In this document: in pieces, positions 8,804 through 17,609 of the stretch
Layout: each line of letters opens with the position of its first letter
Numbering within the stretch: the stretch's first letter is position 1
The notes under the pieces: model-generated
What the model was told of the DNA's origin: nothing
What the model saw: only the letters and a program-made list of their open reading frames with translations
The model's database searches: none
Program-made: the position numbers and the translations under genes
From: JAVBLD01 sp031553705
GTDB taxonomy: Bacteria > Bacteroidota > Bacteroidia > Bacteroidales > Marinifilaceae
Direction of reading: 5' to 3'
Assembly (NCBI GenBank): GCA_031553705.1
Contig: JAVBLD010000029.1
Coordinates: 1 to 64,000, forward strand
Length of the DNA stretch: 64,000 nt

Positions 8804-9151
8804 ATTTTTCTCACTGTGATTATTTTTTATTAGTAAACCGATTTTACAAATGCAAAAATTTCCCTTTAAGGACATTATCAGAGAGTATCCGGGCATTTTC
8901 CGTTCTGTTGTGATTATTATATGATTTTTACATATAAATATCTCATTATGAGTGTATTTTTGGTTTATTTTCTCATCTCGTAGAATAATAGACAACAGTA
9001 AAACAGAAGCCTCGCTTTACATCTACTCTCTTAAAGTATGTAACCATCCTGACTCCGGATGCGTTTATTTTTTAATGGATTATAGTTCTTTAATCCGATA
9101 ATAAATCGAAAACAACTCTTAGCTTACAATAAACCATTAATTCACAGAGGG
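8804..9151. other. Unassigned spacer inside the mobile-DNA scar
   Basis: About 350 AT-rich bases. No reading frame has recognisable similarity; the longest open frame on the minus strand runs into the traQ remnant and looks accidental. It probably contains the promoter of the small gene at 9152. Confidence 0.4.
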
Positions 9152-9322
9152 ATGGAAAAGAAGAAAAAAAAGACAAAGATGGCAAAGAAAAAGAATAACG
9201 TCATAGTTACTGTCGGAGTGGTCGCCATTTGTATCTTATTATTATGCTGGATTATTATACGCTCAACGCGAATTGGTCAAGAAGATTTTGAAAAACCTTC
9301 GACTGTGGAATCTTCTAACTAA
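9152..9322 (+). CDS. Small single-pass membrane protein, unknown function
   Basis: A 56-residue frame with ATG at 9152 and TAA at 9320-9322, preceded by a purine-rich CAGAGGG. The protein starts with a very basic segment (MEKKKKKTKMAKKKNN), followed by one hydrophobic segment of about 20 residues (VIVTVGVVAICILLLCWIII) and a short acidic tail. This is the pattern of a small inner-membrane protein with a cytoplasmic N-terminus. An internal ATG at residue 10 is a second possible start. It is the only intact frame between the traQ and IS remains, and a palindrome follows 28 bases after the stop. I do not recognise it. Confidence 0.55.
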   Translation: MEKKKKKTKMAKKKNNVIVTVGVVAICILLLCWIIIRSTRIGQEDFEKPSTVESSN

Positions 9323-9350
9323 TCCAATTTCACATTTTCGATAAATTATT

Positions 9351-9379
9351 GTAACTTTTATTCCATGGATAAAAGTTAC
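9351..9379. repeat. Perfect inverted repeat after the small membrane gene
   Basis: Arms GTAACTTTTA (9351-9360) and TAAAAGTTAC (9370-9379). The 9-base centre contains the palindrome TCCATGGA. It may end transcription of the small gene, but no T-run follows on the plus strand. Confidence 0.5.
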
Positions 9380-9423
9380 AGAAACGCATATTAAATATTC
9401 AAATTTTCAAGACGAGACACTTT

Positions 9424-9690
9424 TCAACAGTACGGAAAACTTGTATTTAAACTCGATTGGGTAGACTGCATACGCAATCCTTCTTCTCCGTAACGGAAAT
9501 ATAATGCAACCCAATATTTTACTTGCCTTTGGTCGGCATCAAATAATTTGGCTGTTGTACGAATAGGAAAATATTCGTCCAGAACCTTTGATACGATCTG
9601 TAACCGTTCTGAATAAGGATGTTTTTATACCTCCTGCGTTTGTCTGACATAATTATTCCTTTTTATGTCCAACTTTTAGGGTGCAGTTCA
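9424..9690 (-). mobile_element. Truncated IS3-family (IS150-like) element: terminal repeat plus orfA remnant
   Basis: The element's end is at 9690 and reads inward on the minus strand as TGAACTGCACCC followed by AAAAGTTGGACA, the usual end of IS150-group elements in this phylum. An orfA frame begins with ATG at 9650 (MSDKRRRYKN). After one frameshift near 9605 it continues ERLQIVSKVLDEYFPIRT and QVKYWVALYFRYGEEGL, a helix-turn-helix typical of IS3 OrfA. The frame stops at 9424, and neither orfB nor the second terminal repeat is present. It is inactive. Confidence 0.72.
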
Positions 9691-10125
9691 TATTTTATGT
9701 CCGATTTTCCCATAAATCAGATGATCGACAGAAAAACGCCCTCCTCCCGCTAACAAAAGAACGATGTATATACCCAAATAGAGTACGGCAGGCTCCTTCA
9801 TCTGGAAGGGATCGTTGGCATGAAAAACAAAAATAGCCACACACATGCCGAAAATAAGCGGTAATGTAGCCAACCGGGTAAAGATCCCGAAAATCAATAG
9901 TAACGAACATCCCACTTCGGCAAATATCATCAGCACCAAGGAAAGCGTACTTCCCAGACCGATCGGATCAGGAAAAGCGGCTGACATTGCTTCGAAATTA
10001 TACAACTTTGCCAAGCCGTGTGTTAACATCATACATCCGACAAACAGACGTAAAAAAAGCATTACCATATTTTGGTTGGTAATAGGCTTAAATACACATT
10101 CCAGGATAGTTTTTTTCATATACAT
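9688..10125 (-). CDS. DoxX family membrane protein
   Basis: A 145-residue inner-membrane protein with four hydrophobic segments (about residues 20-40, 55-80, 85-105 and 110-130). DoxX features include LRLFVGCMMLTHGLAKL near the start and SVDHLIYGK at the end. DoxX relatives are linked to thiosulfate:quinone oxidoreductase or redox-stress roles, but the function of this one is open. The start may be Met1 or Met3. The TGA stop (9688-9690) is the first three bases of the IS remnant, so the original C-terminus may have been slightly different. Confidence 0.85.
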   Translation of the reverse strand: MYMKKTILECVFKPITNQNMVMLFLRLFVGCMMLTHGLAKLYNFEAMSAAFPDPIGLGSTLSLVLMIFAEVGCSLLLIFGIFTRLATLPLIFGMCVAIFVFHANDPFQMKEPAVLYLGIYIVLLLAGGGRFSVDHLIYGKIGHKI

Positions 10126-10214
10126 ACAGTTTTATATTATTCTTTTACCTCGTTTGCATCAAATTATTTAATTTAGTCTGTTAACGTCTATCTTGATTAT
10201 AAGGTTATACTTTT

Positions 10215-10943
10215 TTAGTCACATTCACAATCACCTATACGGAATATATCAAAACTCAATGTCAAACTGGCCCGTAACGGATACAGGTTTCCCCCGAATG
10301 TATTGTCTTTCACCAGTAAGTCTTTCAACCCGGCGCTGACCCTAAACATCAGATTTAAATGCTTCATAAGTCTTCGTTCATAACCAACCGTAATCCCTCC
10401 GTCCCAGGTATTCACTTCCCGGGAAAGATCGAACAACCGTATATCGGCAAGATCGGTAGCTCCCGGCAAGTCAGCCGGATCATACACCTTGCCGTCTGTA
10501 GCCAAAGAGTAGAAACCGGCATCGAATATCCAGGAAGCATATACTCCAAACAACAGATCGTCTTTATTCGAATTAAGCCTGTATTTTAAATAAACAGGCA
10601 ACTGTATACTCTTCAGATCTGCACGAATCTCCATTTTCCCATTATATAACCGTCCTGCCTCAAAAGAAAATCCGGATAAATCACATTCCCCGTTATATTT
10701 CAACGGCGTATAAACCACCTCCGATCCGAAAAACCATTTCCGGGTAAAGGGAAATGTCATCTTTAGGCCAAACGTAGAAGCGACATTCACTTTAGAAGCC
10801 TCTGAAAAAACCAAGATCCCGGTGCTTCCTCCGGCCTGCAAGGCGAAAGCAGCATTATAATCCCTTTTTCTTACCAATTGACCCGAACTACTAAAAAAGC
10901 AAAAAATCAATAATACACCTAACCAAATCTTCATGATCAACAT
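10215..10943 (-). CDS. Outer-membrane beta-barrel protein (PorT-like), unknown function
   Basis: A 242-residue exported protein. A signal peptide is followed by alternating aromatic/polar strands such as FGLKMTFPFTRKWFFGSEVVY and LPVYLKYRL, the pattern of a small outer-membrane barrel of the outer-membrane-protein/PorT family. A late strand, WDGGITVGYERRL, supports this. Met4 (MKIWLGVLLIF, 10934) gives a more standard signal peptide than Met1. It lies 19 bases after the alkaline phosphatase gene in the same direction, so the two may be co-transcribed. Confidence 0.7.
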   Translation of the reverse strand: MLIMKIWLGVLLIFCFFSSSGQLVRKRDYNAAFALQAGGSTGILVFSEASKVNVASTFGLKMTFPFTRKWFFGSEVVYTPLKYNGECDLSGFSFEAGRLYNGKMEIRADLKSIQLPVYLKYRLNSNKDDLLFGVYASWIFDAGFYSLATDGKVYDPADLPGATDLADIRLFDLSREVNTWDGGITVGYERRLMKHLNLMFRVSAGLKDLLVKDNTFGGNLYPLRASLTLSFDIFRIGDCECD

Positions 10944-10962
10944 TCATATTTATAATTCCTTT

Positions 10963-12381
10963 TTAATATCCTCCCGCTTCTATAATTTTTTTCGGAATAT
11001 CGATATTATCAAGGCTGCCGGTAAATAATCCGGCACCGACACCAATAGCGTAGACCGGCACAGCTCCGGCAGAATGTCCGCCAAAACCCCAGCTTATCAT
11101 CGCAATCTCATCCAAAATCGAAATCGCGGTAGCAGCCAGCAGTTCATCCTCTGCATATAAACTTTTAACCGTCTCGTTTTTTTTTGTACCAAAAGAACGC
11201 TGATATACCGCTTTCAAGCGGTTTTCATATATCATATCCAACTCTATTTTTGTCCAGAATCCCATCTCCTCGCTAAGCAAGTTCCTGACATCTTCCCAGG
11301 TAGCTTCCGGTTTCTCCGATCTTAACCTATTTATTTTCAGCGAAAGCACCTCCTTCGAACAGGATTGATGCTGTAATGCACTCAGATTCAAAGCATATCT
11401 ACCAGTACCTAAGCTCATACCTCCGGTCTCATGGTCGGCCGTCACGACAATTAATGTTTCATCGGGATGTTTCATGTAAAACCGATAAGCCTGTTCGATC
11501 GCATCGGAAAAATCAACCACTTCACGAAAAACCGTTCCGACATCATTCTGATGGCATGCCCAATCAATCAATCCCCCTTCGATCATCAAAAAAAATCCTT
11601 TTTTATTGTTCCGATTCAAAAATTCTATTGCATTTCCGGTGATTTGCGATAGCGTAAGATCGGTAGGCAGGCGATCAATAGCATAAGGCAACCGGGAGGA
11701 ATCACACCCTTCTTCCTGTATAAGGATTACCTTCCTGGCATTTGTAACTTTATTCTTAAAATCGACAAGACCTCTCGCTATAACATAGCCTGAGTCCCTG
11801 AAAATTGTCAATAGGTTAGGTAGCTCCGGATTTTTTATACTAACCGAGGTCAGTATACCGGAACCGGCATAAAAATCAAATCCCGATTTAGGAAGATCGG
11901 TACCGATTTCATAATACATATTGCGGTTAGGCCGATGGGCATAAAACGCAGCAGGAGTAGCATGATTAACACCAACCGTAGTGGTTATACCTACTTTCAT
12001 CCCTGCTTTTTTCGCTTTTGCGGCAACACTATAAATAGAGACCTGCTGCAAACTATCCATCCCGATGGTTCCGTTCTTTGTTTTCTCCCCGGTAGCCAAA
12101 GCGGTTCCGGCAGCAGCTGAACATGTCACCGAGTTATACCGGGAATAGGTCGTTGCAAAGTTCACTACCGGAAATTGAGTGAAAGATAACGGCCTTACTC
12201 CTACTTGTCCCTCTAATTCAGCCAGATACATTTCCGTTCCGATAACATGGTTAATTCCCATTCCATCTCCTATGAAGTAGAAAATATATTTGGCTTTCCT
12301 CTCCTTCTTTACATTTTTACCTTGCGGAAAAACAGATACTGCAATGATAACCAACAAAACAAAGCAACATATTTTTTTCAT
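10963..12381 (-). CDS. Alkaline phosphatase, PhoA-type
   Basis: A 472-residue periplasmic phosphomonoesterase. The start chosen is the ATG at 12381 (MKKICCFVLLVI), preceded by AGGA and giving a proper signal peptide; the frame extends 10 codons further only through a TTG. Metal-site and nucleophile motifs are visible: FIGDGMG near residue 38, the nucleophile block SVTCSAAAGTALATG near 110, TADHETGG near 320 and HSAGAVPVYAIG near 440. In E. coli PhoA the residue before the nucleophilic Ser is Asp; here it is Cys. It is read together with the downstream barrel gene. A TAATTTTG -7 box lies at 12409-12416. Confidence 0.9.
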   Translation of the reverse strand: MKKICCFVLLVIIAVSVFPQGKNVKKERKAKYIFYFIGDGMGINHVIGTEMYLAELEGQVGVRPLSFTQFPVVNFATTYSRYNSVTCSAAAGTALATGEKTKNGTIGMDSLQQVSIYSVAAKAKKAGMKVGITTTVGVNHATPAAFYAHRPNRNMYYEIGTDLPKSGFDFYAGSGILTSVSIKNPELPNLLTIFRDSGYVIARGLVDFKNKVTNARKVILIQEEGCDSSRLPYAIDRLPTDLTLSQITGNAIEFLNRNNKKGFFLMIEGGLIDWACHQNDVGTVFREVVDFSDAIEQAYRFYMKHPDETLIVVTADHETGGMSLGTGRYALNLSALQHQSCSKEVLSLKINRLRSEKPEATWEDVRNLLSEEMGFWTKIELDMIYENRLKAVYQRSFGTKKNETVKSLYAEDELLAATAISILDEIAMISWGFGGHSAGAVPVYAIGVGAGLFTGSLDNIDIPKKIIEAGGY

Positions 12382-12408
12382 TCCTCGCGCTTTATATTCA
12401 ATACCCTT

Positions 12409-12468
12409 CAAAATTAGCGATAAAACATGAAAACATCCAACCTAAAAGAATTTATTTTTGTAATTTTG
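12409..12468. promoter_or_regulatory. Divergent promoter region, phosphatase and DUF3078 gene
   Basis: Leftward, a TAATTTTG -7 box reads on the minus strand at 12409-12416, 28 bases before the phosphatase ATG. Rightward, a TAATTTTG lies at 12461-12468, 25 bases before the DUF3078 ATG. Both match TAnnTTTG exactly. The -33 boxes are weak, so activators may be needed. Confidence 0.6.
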
Positions 12469-12492
12469 CAAAAAAAATAACACGATGTAACA

Positions 12493-13374
12493 ATGATACA
12501 AAAATTATTCTTTACACTTTTATTATCGATTGCAGCAGGCCTGATCATGCCGGCAGCAGCCCAACCCGGTCGGGATTCCAGCTGGACGATAGGTGGAAAT
12601 ACAGCGATCAATTTATCGCAGGTGAGCCTGAGCAATTGGGCGGCAGGAGGAGAAAATGTAGTGGGATTTGACCTGTTGTTTAATTACAATGCCGATTACA
12701 AAAAGGAACGGCATTTATGGCAAAACCGGTTGGAAATAGCATACGGACTAAACAAAACTAAAAGTCAAAACACAAGGAAGACAAACGATAAATTATATTT
12801 TTCTTCTAATTATGGTTATAAACTTGTTAAAAATTTGTACCTGAGTGCATTATTAAATTTCAACACGCAATTTGCCAAAGGGTATGATTATGGCGTCAAC
12901 CCCGATGTTTTCATTTCCCGGTTTATGTCTCCCGGTTACCTGCTTACCGGTATTGGAGTTACCTGGACGCCTAAGAAATATTTCACTGCGACCCTGACAC
13001 CGGCCACCTGGCGGGGAACATTTGTTTCGAGCCGAATTCTTTCCGATCAGGGAGCGTTTGGTGTGACCCCAGGGGAACACCTATTATCGGAGTTAGGAGC
13101 CAATCTGAGAATGGAAGCCAATTATGAATTTCTCAAAAATATGAACATTTATTCCCGGCTTAACCTGTATTCGAACTACCTCGATAGGCCCCAAAATGTC
13201 GATGTAAGTTGGGATGTACAGTTAAACATGACCATCAATAAATGGTTCTCCGCAAATATTACGACCAATATGCTCTATGACGATAATACCAAAATCATAC
13301 AAAGCGATGGGACTGCCGGACCAAGGCTCCAATTTAAAGAAACTTTAGGCATAGGCTTCCAGGTCATCTTCTAA
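12493..13374 (+). CDS. DUF3078 domain protein, probable outer-membrane barrel
   Basis: A 293-residue exported protein with a signal peptide at about 1-23 (ending AAAQ). It carries the DUF3078 pattern: WTIGGNTAINLSQVSLSNW near 29-47, WAAGGENVVGF, and repeated strands such as NRLEIAYGLNKTKSQ. It ends in a hydrophobic/aromatic stretch (LGIGFQVIF), as expected of an outer-membrane barrel. The family is common in Bacteroidota and its function is unknown. It is monocistronic: divergent from the phosphatase and closed by the hairpin at 13381. Confidence 0.85.
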   Translation: MIQKLFFTLLLSIAAGLIMPAAAQPGRDSSWTIGGNTAINLSQVSLSNWAAGGENVVGFDLLFNYNADYKKERHLWQNRLEIAYGLNKTKSQNTRKTNDKLYFSSNYGYKLVKNLYLSALLNFNTQFAKGYDYGVNPDVFISRFMSPGYLLTGIGVTWTPKKYFTATLTPATWRGTFVSSRILSDQGAFGVTPGEHLLSELGANLRMEANYEFLKNMNIYSRLNLYSNYLDRPQNVDVSWDVQLNMTINKWFSANITTNMLYDDNTKIIQSDGTAGPRLQFKETLGIGFQVIF

Positions 13375-13380
13375 AAAATA

Positions 13381-13414
13381 AAAGGTTGTTCGAAAATGAA
13401 AACGGACAACCTTT
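13381..13414. terminator. Bidirectional terminator between DUF3078 gene and ispG
   Basis: Inverted repeat AAAGGTTGT (13381-13389) and ACAACCTTT (13406-13414), flanked by A-rich and T-rich runs, between two converging genes. Confidence 0.8.
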
Positions 13415-13441
13415 TTAAATTTTTACACCTCTAGCCGAATA

Positions 13442-15295
13442 TCAGGCTTCCTTCCAATCGTCATAATCGGCTAACAGCTGTTTTAATACGATTATAGCTT
13501 CTTCTTCGGGAACAGCAGCCTTAACCATTTGTTTCCCTTTATACAAATTGACCTTGCCGTTTCCGGCCCCGACATACCCGTAGTCGGCATCTCCCATTTC
13601 TCCCGGACCATTCACAATACAGCCCATCACGGCAATCTTAAGGGAAGAAAGATGTGCAAATTCCCGCTTGACTTTTGCCACGGTTCCCTCCAGGTCATAC
13701 AACGTACGTCCACATCCGGGACAGCTGACAAACTCAGCCTTATAGCGTCGCAATCCGGCCGATTGAAGGATATTCCGGCTTAATTCAAGTGGATAGCCGG
13801 GATCCGTTATATCGGGAGTTGAGATCCAGATACCATATACCAACCGGTCAAGAAACAGCCCGCCGGTATGGGCAGCTACAAGCAAACTTATTTGGCTGGT
13901 ATCTGTTCCGTTCGTTTTCGTTTTTATAATTATTTTATTTGCCACCCCGATATCCGTCAATTGCCTTAATAACTGCCTATAAAAGTGATAATTGACCTCC
14001 TCCGGTTCGAGCACTACGACGGCATGCTCGTCATTCTTCAATGCCGATACCAAATCAGGAACGACTTCATGCACATTACTTATCCGTACAAATACAGCAC
14101 TGGTCGATACTGCAGAAGTGAGCTCCAAATACTGTTCCGCTGTCATCAACGGACAAGCCTTCCGGTTGTATATATGGGCCATATCTATATTTTCAACATC
14201 AACAATAATAGTGATCTTATCCGATAACTTTGTCAATTCGGGACCAAGTGCTTCGGTATAGATCATCTCAGGCGCCTTCTCACCGGCATATAACAGATCG
14301 CCATAAACCGGATCACCGACAGTACCCATTCTGAAACCAAGCTGTTCTGAAACCGTTTCATCAACAACCGGCAACGACGAGATATCCGCAACGATAACCG
14401 GTTTGTTATAATGTCCTTTCTGAGGAATACCCTGTTGGCGGTAGTCCGGCCGACATAGCGCAACCAATGTCTTCGCCACCGGGATCTCTGCTTCCGGCGC
14501 TTCGGTTAGCGACACCCGGATTGTATCCCCGAGCCCTTCATTCAGTAATGTACCGATTCCGACCGCCGAACGGATACGCCCATCCTCTCCTTCCCCGGCC
14601 TCAGTAACCCCCAGATGTAGAGGATAACCGATCCCCTCTTCATCCATCCGAGTGACCAATAAACGGACAGCATCCACCATCACTTGGCAATCGCTCGATT
14701 TCAGTGAAATCACCACATTGTTAAAATCAATCTCCTTACAAATGCGGAGATACTCAAGCGTAGCCTCTACCATACCGGCAGGAGTATTACCATACCGGCT
14801 CATAATACGGTCCGAAAGCGACCCGTGATTAGTCCCGATCCGGATAGCTGTATGATATTTGCGACAAACATCCAGAAAATCGATAAAAGTCTCCTCTAAA
14901 TATTCCAGCTCCCGGGCATAAGCTTCATCCGTATACTCCAAATGCTTAAATACCGCCCGTTTATCTACAAAATTTCCAGGATTGATCCGCACCTTTTCGA
15001 CATAACGGGCGGCAACCCGTGCCGCCCCGGGAGTAAAATGAATATCTGCCGAAAGAGGCGTCCGATATCCCTTTGTCCGTAATGCCGCATGTATATTTTG
15101 CAGATTTTCGGCTTCTTTCACCCCTTGTGCCGTAATCCGAACCAGCTCTCCTCCTGCTTCAATAATTCTTACCGCTTGTTCGACACATGCCTCAGTATCC
15201 AACGTTGAAATATTTAACATGGATTGTATCAAAACCGGATGTTCCGATGATATGCAAATGTCCCCTATCTGTACTGCTACTGTTTTACGACGCAT
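13442..15295 (-). CDS. ispG: 4-hydroxy-3-methylbut-2-enyl-diphosphate synthase, large form
   Basis: A 617-residue [4Fe-4S] enzyme of the MEP isoprenoid pathway that reduces MEcPP to HMBPP. The N-terminal TIM barrel contains VRINPGNF, RIGTNHGSLSDR and SLKSSD. The C-terminal domain carries the cluster ligands in CPGCGRT and MGCIVNGPGEMGDADYG (three Cys and one Glu). The length, about 250 residues above the E. coli enzyme, comes from an inserted second barrel-like domain (about 270-510) known from Bacteroidota, Chlamydia and plants. It converges with the DUF3078 gene. The acyl-CoA ligase lies upstream with a 67-base gap. Confidence 0.95.
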   Translation of the reverse strand: MRRKTVAVQIGDICISSEHPVLIQSMLNISTLDTEACVEQAVRIIEAGGELVRITAQGVKEAENLQNIHAALRTKGYRTPLSADIHFTPGAARVAARYVEKVRINPGNFVDKRAVFKHLEYTDEAYARELEYLEETFIDFLDVCRKYHTAIRIGTNHGSLSDRIMSRYGNTPAGMVEATLEYLRICKEIDFNNVVISLKSSDCQVMVDAVRLLVTRMDEEGIGYPLHLGVTEAGEGEDGRIRSAVGIGTLLNEGLGDTIRVSLTEAPEAEIPVAKTLVALCRPDYRQQGIPQKGHYNKPVIVADISSLPVVDETVSEQLGFRMGTVGDPVYGDLLYAGEKAPEMIYTEALGPELTKLSDKITIIVDVENIDMAHIYNRKACPLMTAEQYLELTSAVSTSAVFVRISNVHEVVPDLVSALKNDEHAVVVLEPEEVNYHFYRQLLRQLTDIGVANKIIIKTKTNGTDTSQISLLVAAHTGGLFLDRLVYGIWISTPDITDPGYPLELSRNILQSAGLRRYKAEFVSCPGCGRTLYDLEGTVAKVKREFAHLSSLKIAVMGCIVNGPGEMGDADYGYVGAGNGKVNLYKGKQMVKAAVPEEEAIIVLKQLLADYDDWKEA

Positions 15296-15362
15296 TTTGA
15301 CCTGTTGAAAATGAATTTATCTTTAGAACCGCCCGAAAAATATCCGGAAGAATTAATTTAGT

Positions 15363-17276
15363 TTACCCGTTCTCTTCAAAATATCGTTTTATATTCTGTG
15401 TGTTGCGGATATTCATAATATCTTTCCCTTCCGAAGTATATACATATTCCAATTCCTGCTTATATATTTCGACAATTTTATGACGTACCATTTTCGAAGC
15501 GGAATTAATAGTTCCGTTCTGCTCACTGAGCGGCTCAGGCAAAATAGCAATTACTGCCGGTAACCATCGCTCGGGAAAAGTACCCTCATATTTACCGTTA
15601 AGTCGGTATTCCAACAACTCGCTGTTGATTTTCGCCAACATCAGTTTATACCCTTCGACCGAACCAAGTTCCACGTTTTTATGTGCGACATATTCCTTTA
15701 ATGCTGTCTTATTCGGAACAACCAATCCGGAGGTATAAGGAGACTGGTTGTTATAAAGCACACAATAGTCGATATAAGGAGACTGCCCGACAATGGCTTC
15801 CTCAATCCCTTCCGGACTGAACTTTTCCCCGTCATTTGCAATCAACAATGATTTAAAACGTCCCAATACATATAGCAACCCTTCTTTGTCCATATAGCCC
15901 ATATCGCCGGTAAAAAGCCATCCTTCGCGTAACACTTCGGAAGTCGATTTTCCATTTTTCCAATATCCTTTCATCACATTAGTACCCCGGAGAACAATCT
16001 CTCCCTGTTCTCCGATAGCTACCTCAAGACCGGATTCATTACAGATTTTAAGTTCAATTGGCGTCACCAATTGCCCGGAAGAACCGAACCGGTATAACTC
16101 AGGGCGGTTAGAACTAACCACAGGAGAGGCCTCCGATAGCCCGTAACCCTGGTACATCGGTATGCCAAGCGCACAATAGTAGCGCTGCAGTTCTATATCC
16201 AATAATGCTCCACCTCCAATAAAAAATTGCAGATTACCGCCGAATGTCTCCCTGATTTTTGCAAAGACCGACAGATCAACCAGCTTTACAAGCGGCAACA
16301 ATAAACTTTTCCATCCTCTCTTTTTATAATTTCCAAGCCCATTGTAATAATACTCCAGTTTTAACCCCCAACGATAAAGGAATTGGATGATCTTACCCTT
16401 TTGTTTGATCCCGGCTTCGATATTTTTACGGAAATTCTTTGCCAAAGCGGGAACACTTAGCAAGATATGCGGTTTCACCTCTTTCAGGTTCATTGGTATA
16501 TTCCGTAGATACTCCATCGGAGAAAATCCAAAATCCACTGCGGCAAGGGATGCCCCATTATACATAAACGAATAAATACCCACCGTATGTGCAAAACTAT
16601 GATCCCATGGTAAAAATAGCAATACTCTATAATGTTCCGGTATTTTAATCAGCGTATCGGACTGCAACACATTGGAAACATAATTGCCATGCGTCAGGAT
16701 AATTCCTTTCGGTTCGGCTGTCGTTCCAGAAGTATACGAGATATTGGCCACGTCATCCGCTTTTATCGACATAGCACGCTCCTGCAATGCCTCATAACCA
16801 TATTGCTCCAACCAAATATCCCCCTCCTTTTTCAACTGCCCGAAAGAGACTACTTTCTTCCCCGTCCGGTTTCCGTCTAACACGATGATTTTCTCTACCA
16901 AAGGCAATTGCTGAGCTATATTCTTGATTATATTTAAATAATAGCCGGAAACGATCACAAAACGGCTATCCGAATGGTTCAACCTGAATGTTAATTCTTT
17001 TGCCGTTAACTTAATGCTTAAAGGTACGTTCACACCTCCTGCATACAACACCCCCAACTCGCTACATACCCAATCGTTACGGCCTTCACTCAGCAATGCC
17101 ACACGGTCGCCTTTCCGAAGCCCTCCGCTCGATAATCCGGCAGCAACCCGCAATACCTGTTCTTTTGTCTGTATATAGGTTGTTGCTGTATATCGCCCCT
17201 CCTTTTTTTCCCACAAATAGTTATTATCCGGAAACTTTGTACAGCTCCTTTCAAACAACTCTATAATCGTATTCAT
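15363..17276 (-). CDS. AMP-dependent long-chain fatty-acid-CoA ligase family enzyme
   Basis: A 637-residue adenylate-forming enzyme expected to activate a fatty acid as acyl-AMP and then acyl-CoA. ANL motifs are visible: SYTSGTTAEPKGIILTH (P-loop) near 175-195, YQGYGLSEASPVV near 375-388, the LFTGDMGYMDKEGLLYVLGR hinge region near 452-470, and a C-terminal Lys region (NSASKMVRHKI). The size and layout resemble bacterial FadD15-like enzymes. A perfect -7 box TATTTTTG lies on the minus strand at 17313-17320. Acyl-chain preference cannot be judged. Confidence 0.88.
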   Translation of the reverse strand: MNTIIELFERSCTKFPDNNYLWEKKEGRYTATTYIQTKEQVLRVAAGLSSGGLRKGDRVALLSEGRNDWVCSELGVLYAGGVNVPLSIKLTAKELTFRLNHSDSRFVIVSGYYLNIIKNIAQQLPLVEKIIVLDGNRTGKKVVSFGQLKKEGDIWLEQYGYEALQERAMSIKADDVANISYTSGTTAEPKGIILTHGNYVSNVLQSDTLIKIPEHYRVLLFLPWDHSFAHTVGIYSFMYNGASLAAVDFGFSPMEYLRNIPMNLKEVKPHILLSVPALAKNFRKNIEAGIKQKGKIIQFLYRWGLKLEYYYNGLGNYKKRGWKSLLLPLVKLVDLSVFAKIRETFGGNLQFFIGGGALLDIELQRYYCALGIPMYQGYGLSEASPVVSSNRPELYRFGSSGQLVTPIELKICNESGLEVAIGEQGEIVLRGTNVMKGYWKNGKSTSEVLREGWLFTGDMGYMDKEGLLYVLGRFKSLLIANDGEKFSPEGIEEAIVGQSPYIDYCVLYNNQSPYTSGLVVPNKTALKEYVAHKNVELGSVEGYKLMLAKINSELLEYRLNGKYEGTFPERWLPAVIAILPEPLSEQNGTINSASKMVRHKIVEIYKQELEYVYTSEGKDIMNIRNTQNIKRYFEENG

Positions 17277-17609
17277 TTATCCGACTAAATATTTGGCATT
17301 ACTCAACTTTAGCAAAAATAGAAAGAAAAACTATAATTAAAAATTAAATAGATGAATACATGATATAAACCCAGTTTTCAATTCCATGTATACGCTCAAA
17401 ATATAGTTTTTAAATATTACGAGAACTGCGGGATGAGAGTTTTGTACCATCTTAAAAATAAAAAGATCGTGAAATTTCAACTCGAAATTTTTTAAACTTA
17501 TAACAGACCATCGACATATATATTCCGGCATTTTATTATTTTGTTTTATTTTTTTATCTTTAACCCATCCTATCCTGTGATGGATAATGTAATACAATGA
17601 CTTTATACT
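17277..17609. promoter_or_regulatory. Divergent promoter region between acyl-CoA ligase and cysS
   Basis: A 333-base AT-rich gap. Leftward, TATTTTTG on the minus strand (17313-17320) is a good -7 box 36 bases before the ligase ATG, with only a weak -33. Rightward, TATCTTTA (17555-17562) is an imperfect -7 box for cysS. An 86-codon frame on the minus strand here has a composition typical of random AT-rich DNA, and I do not count it as a gene. Confidence 0.5.

Noticed and set aside
17337..17597. 86-codon frame on the minus strand between the acyl-CoA ligase and cysS
   Set aside because: AT-rich, no family features, and it overlaps the promoter region of both neighbours.
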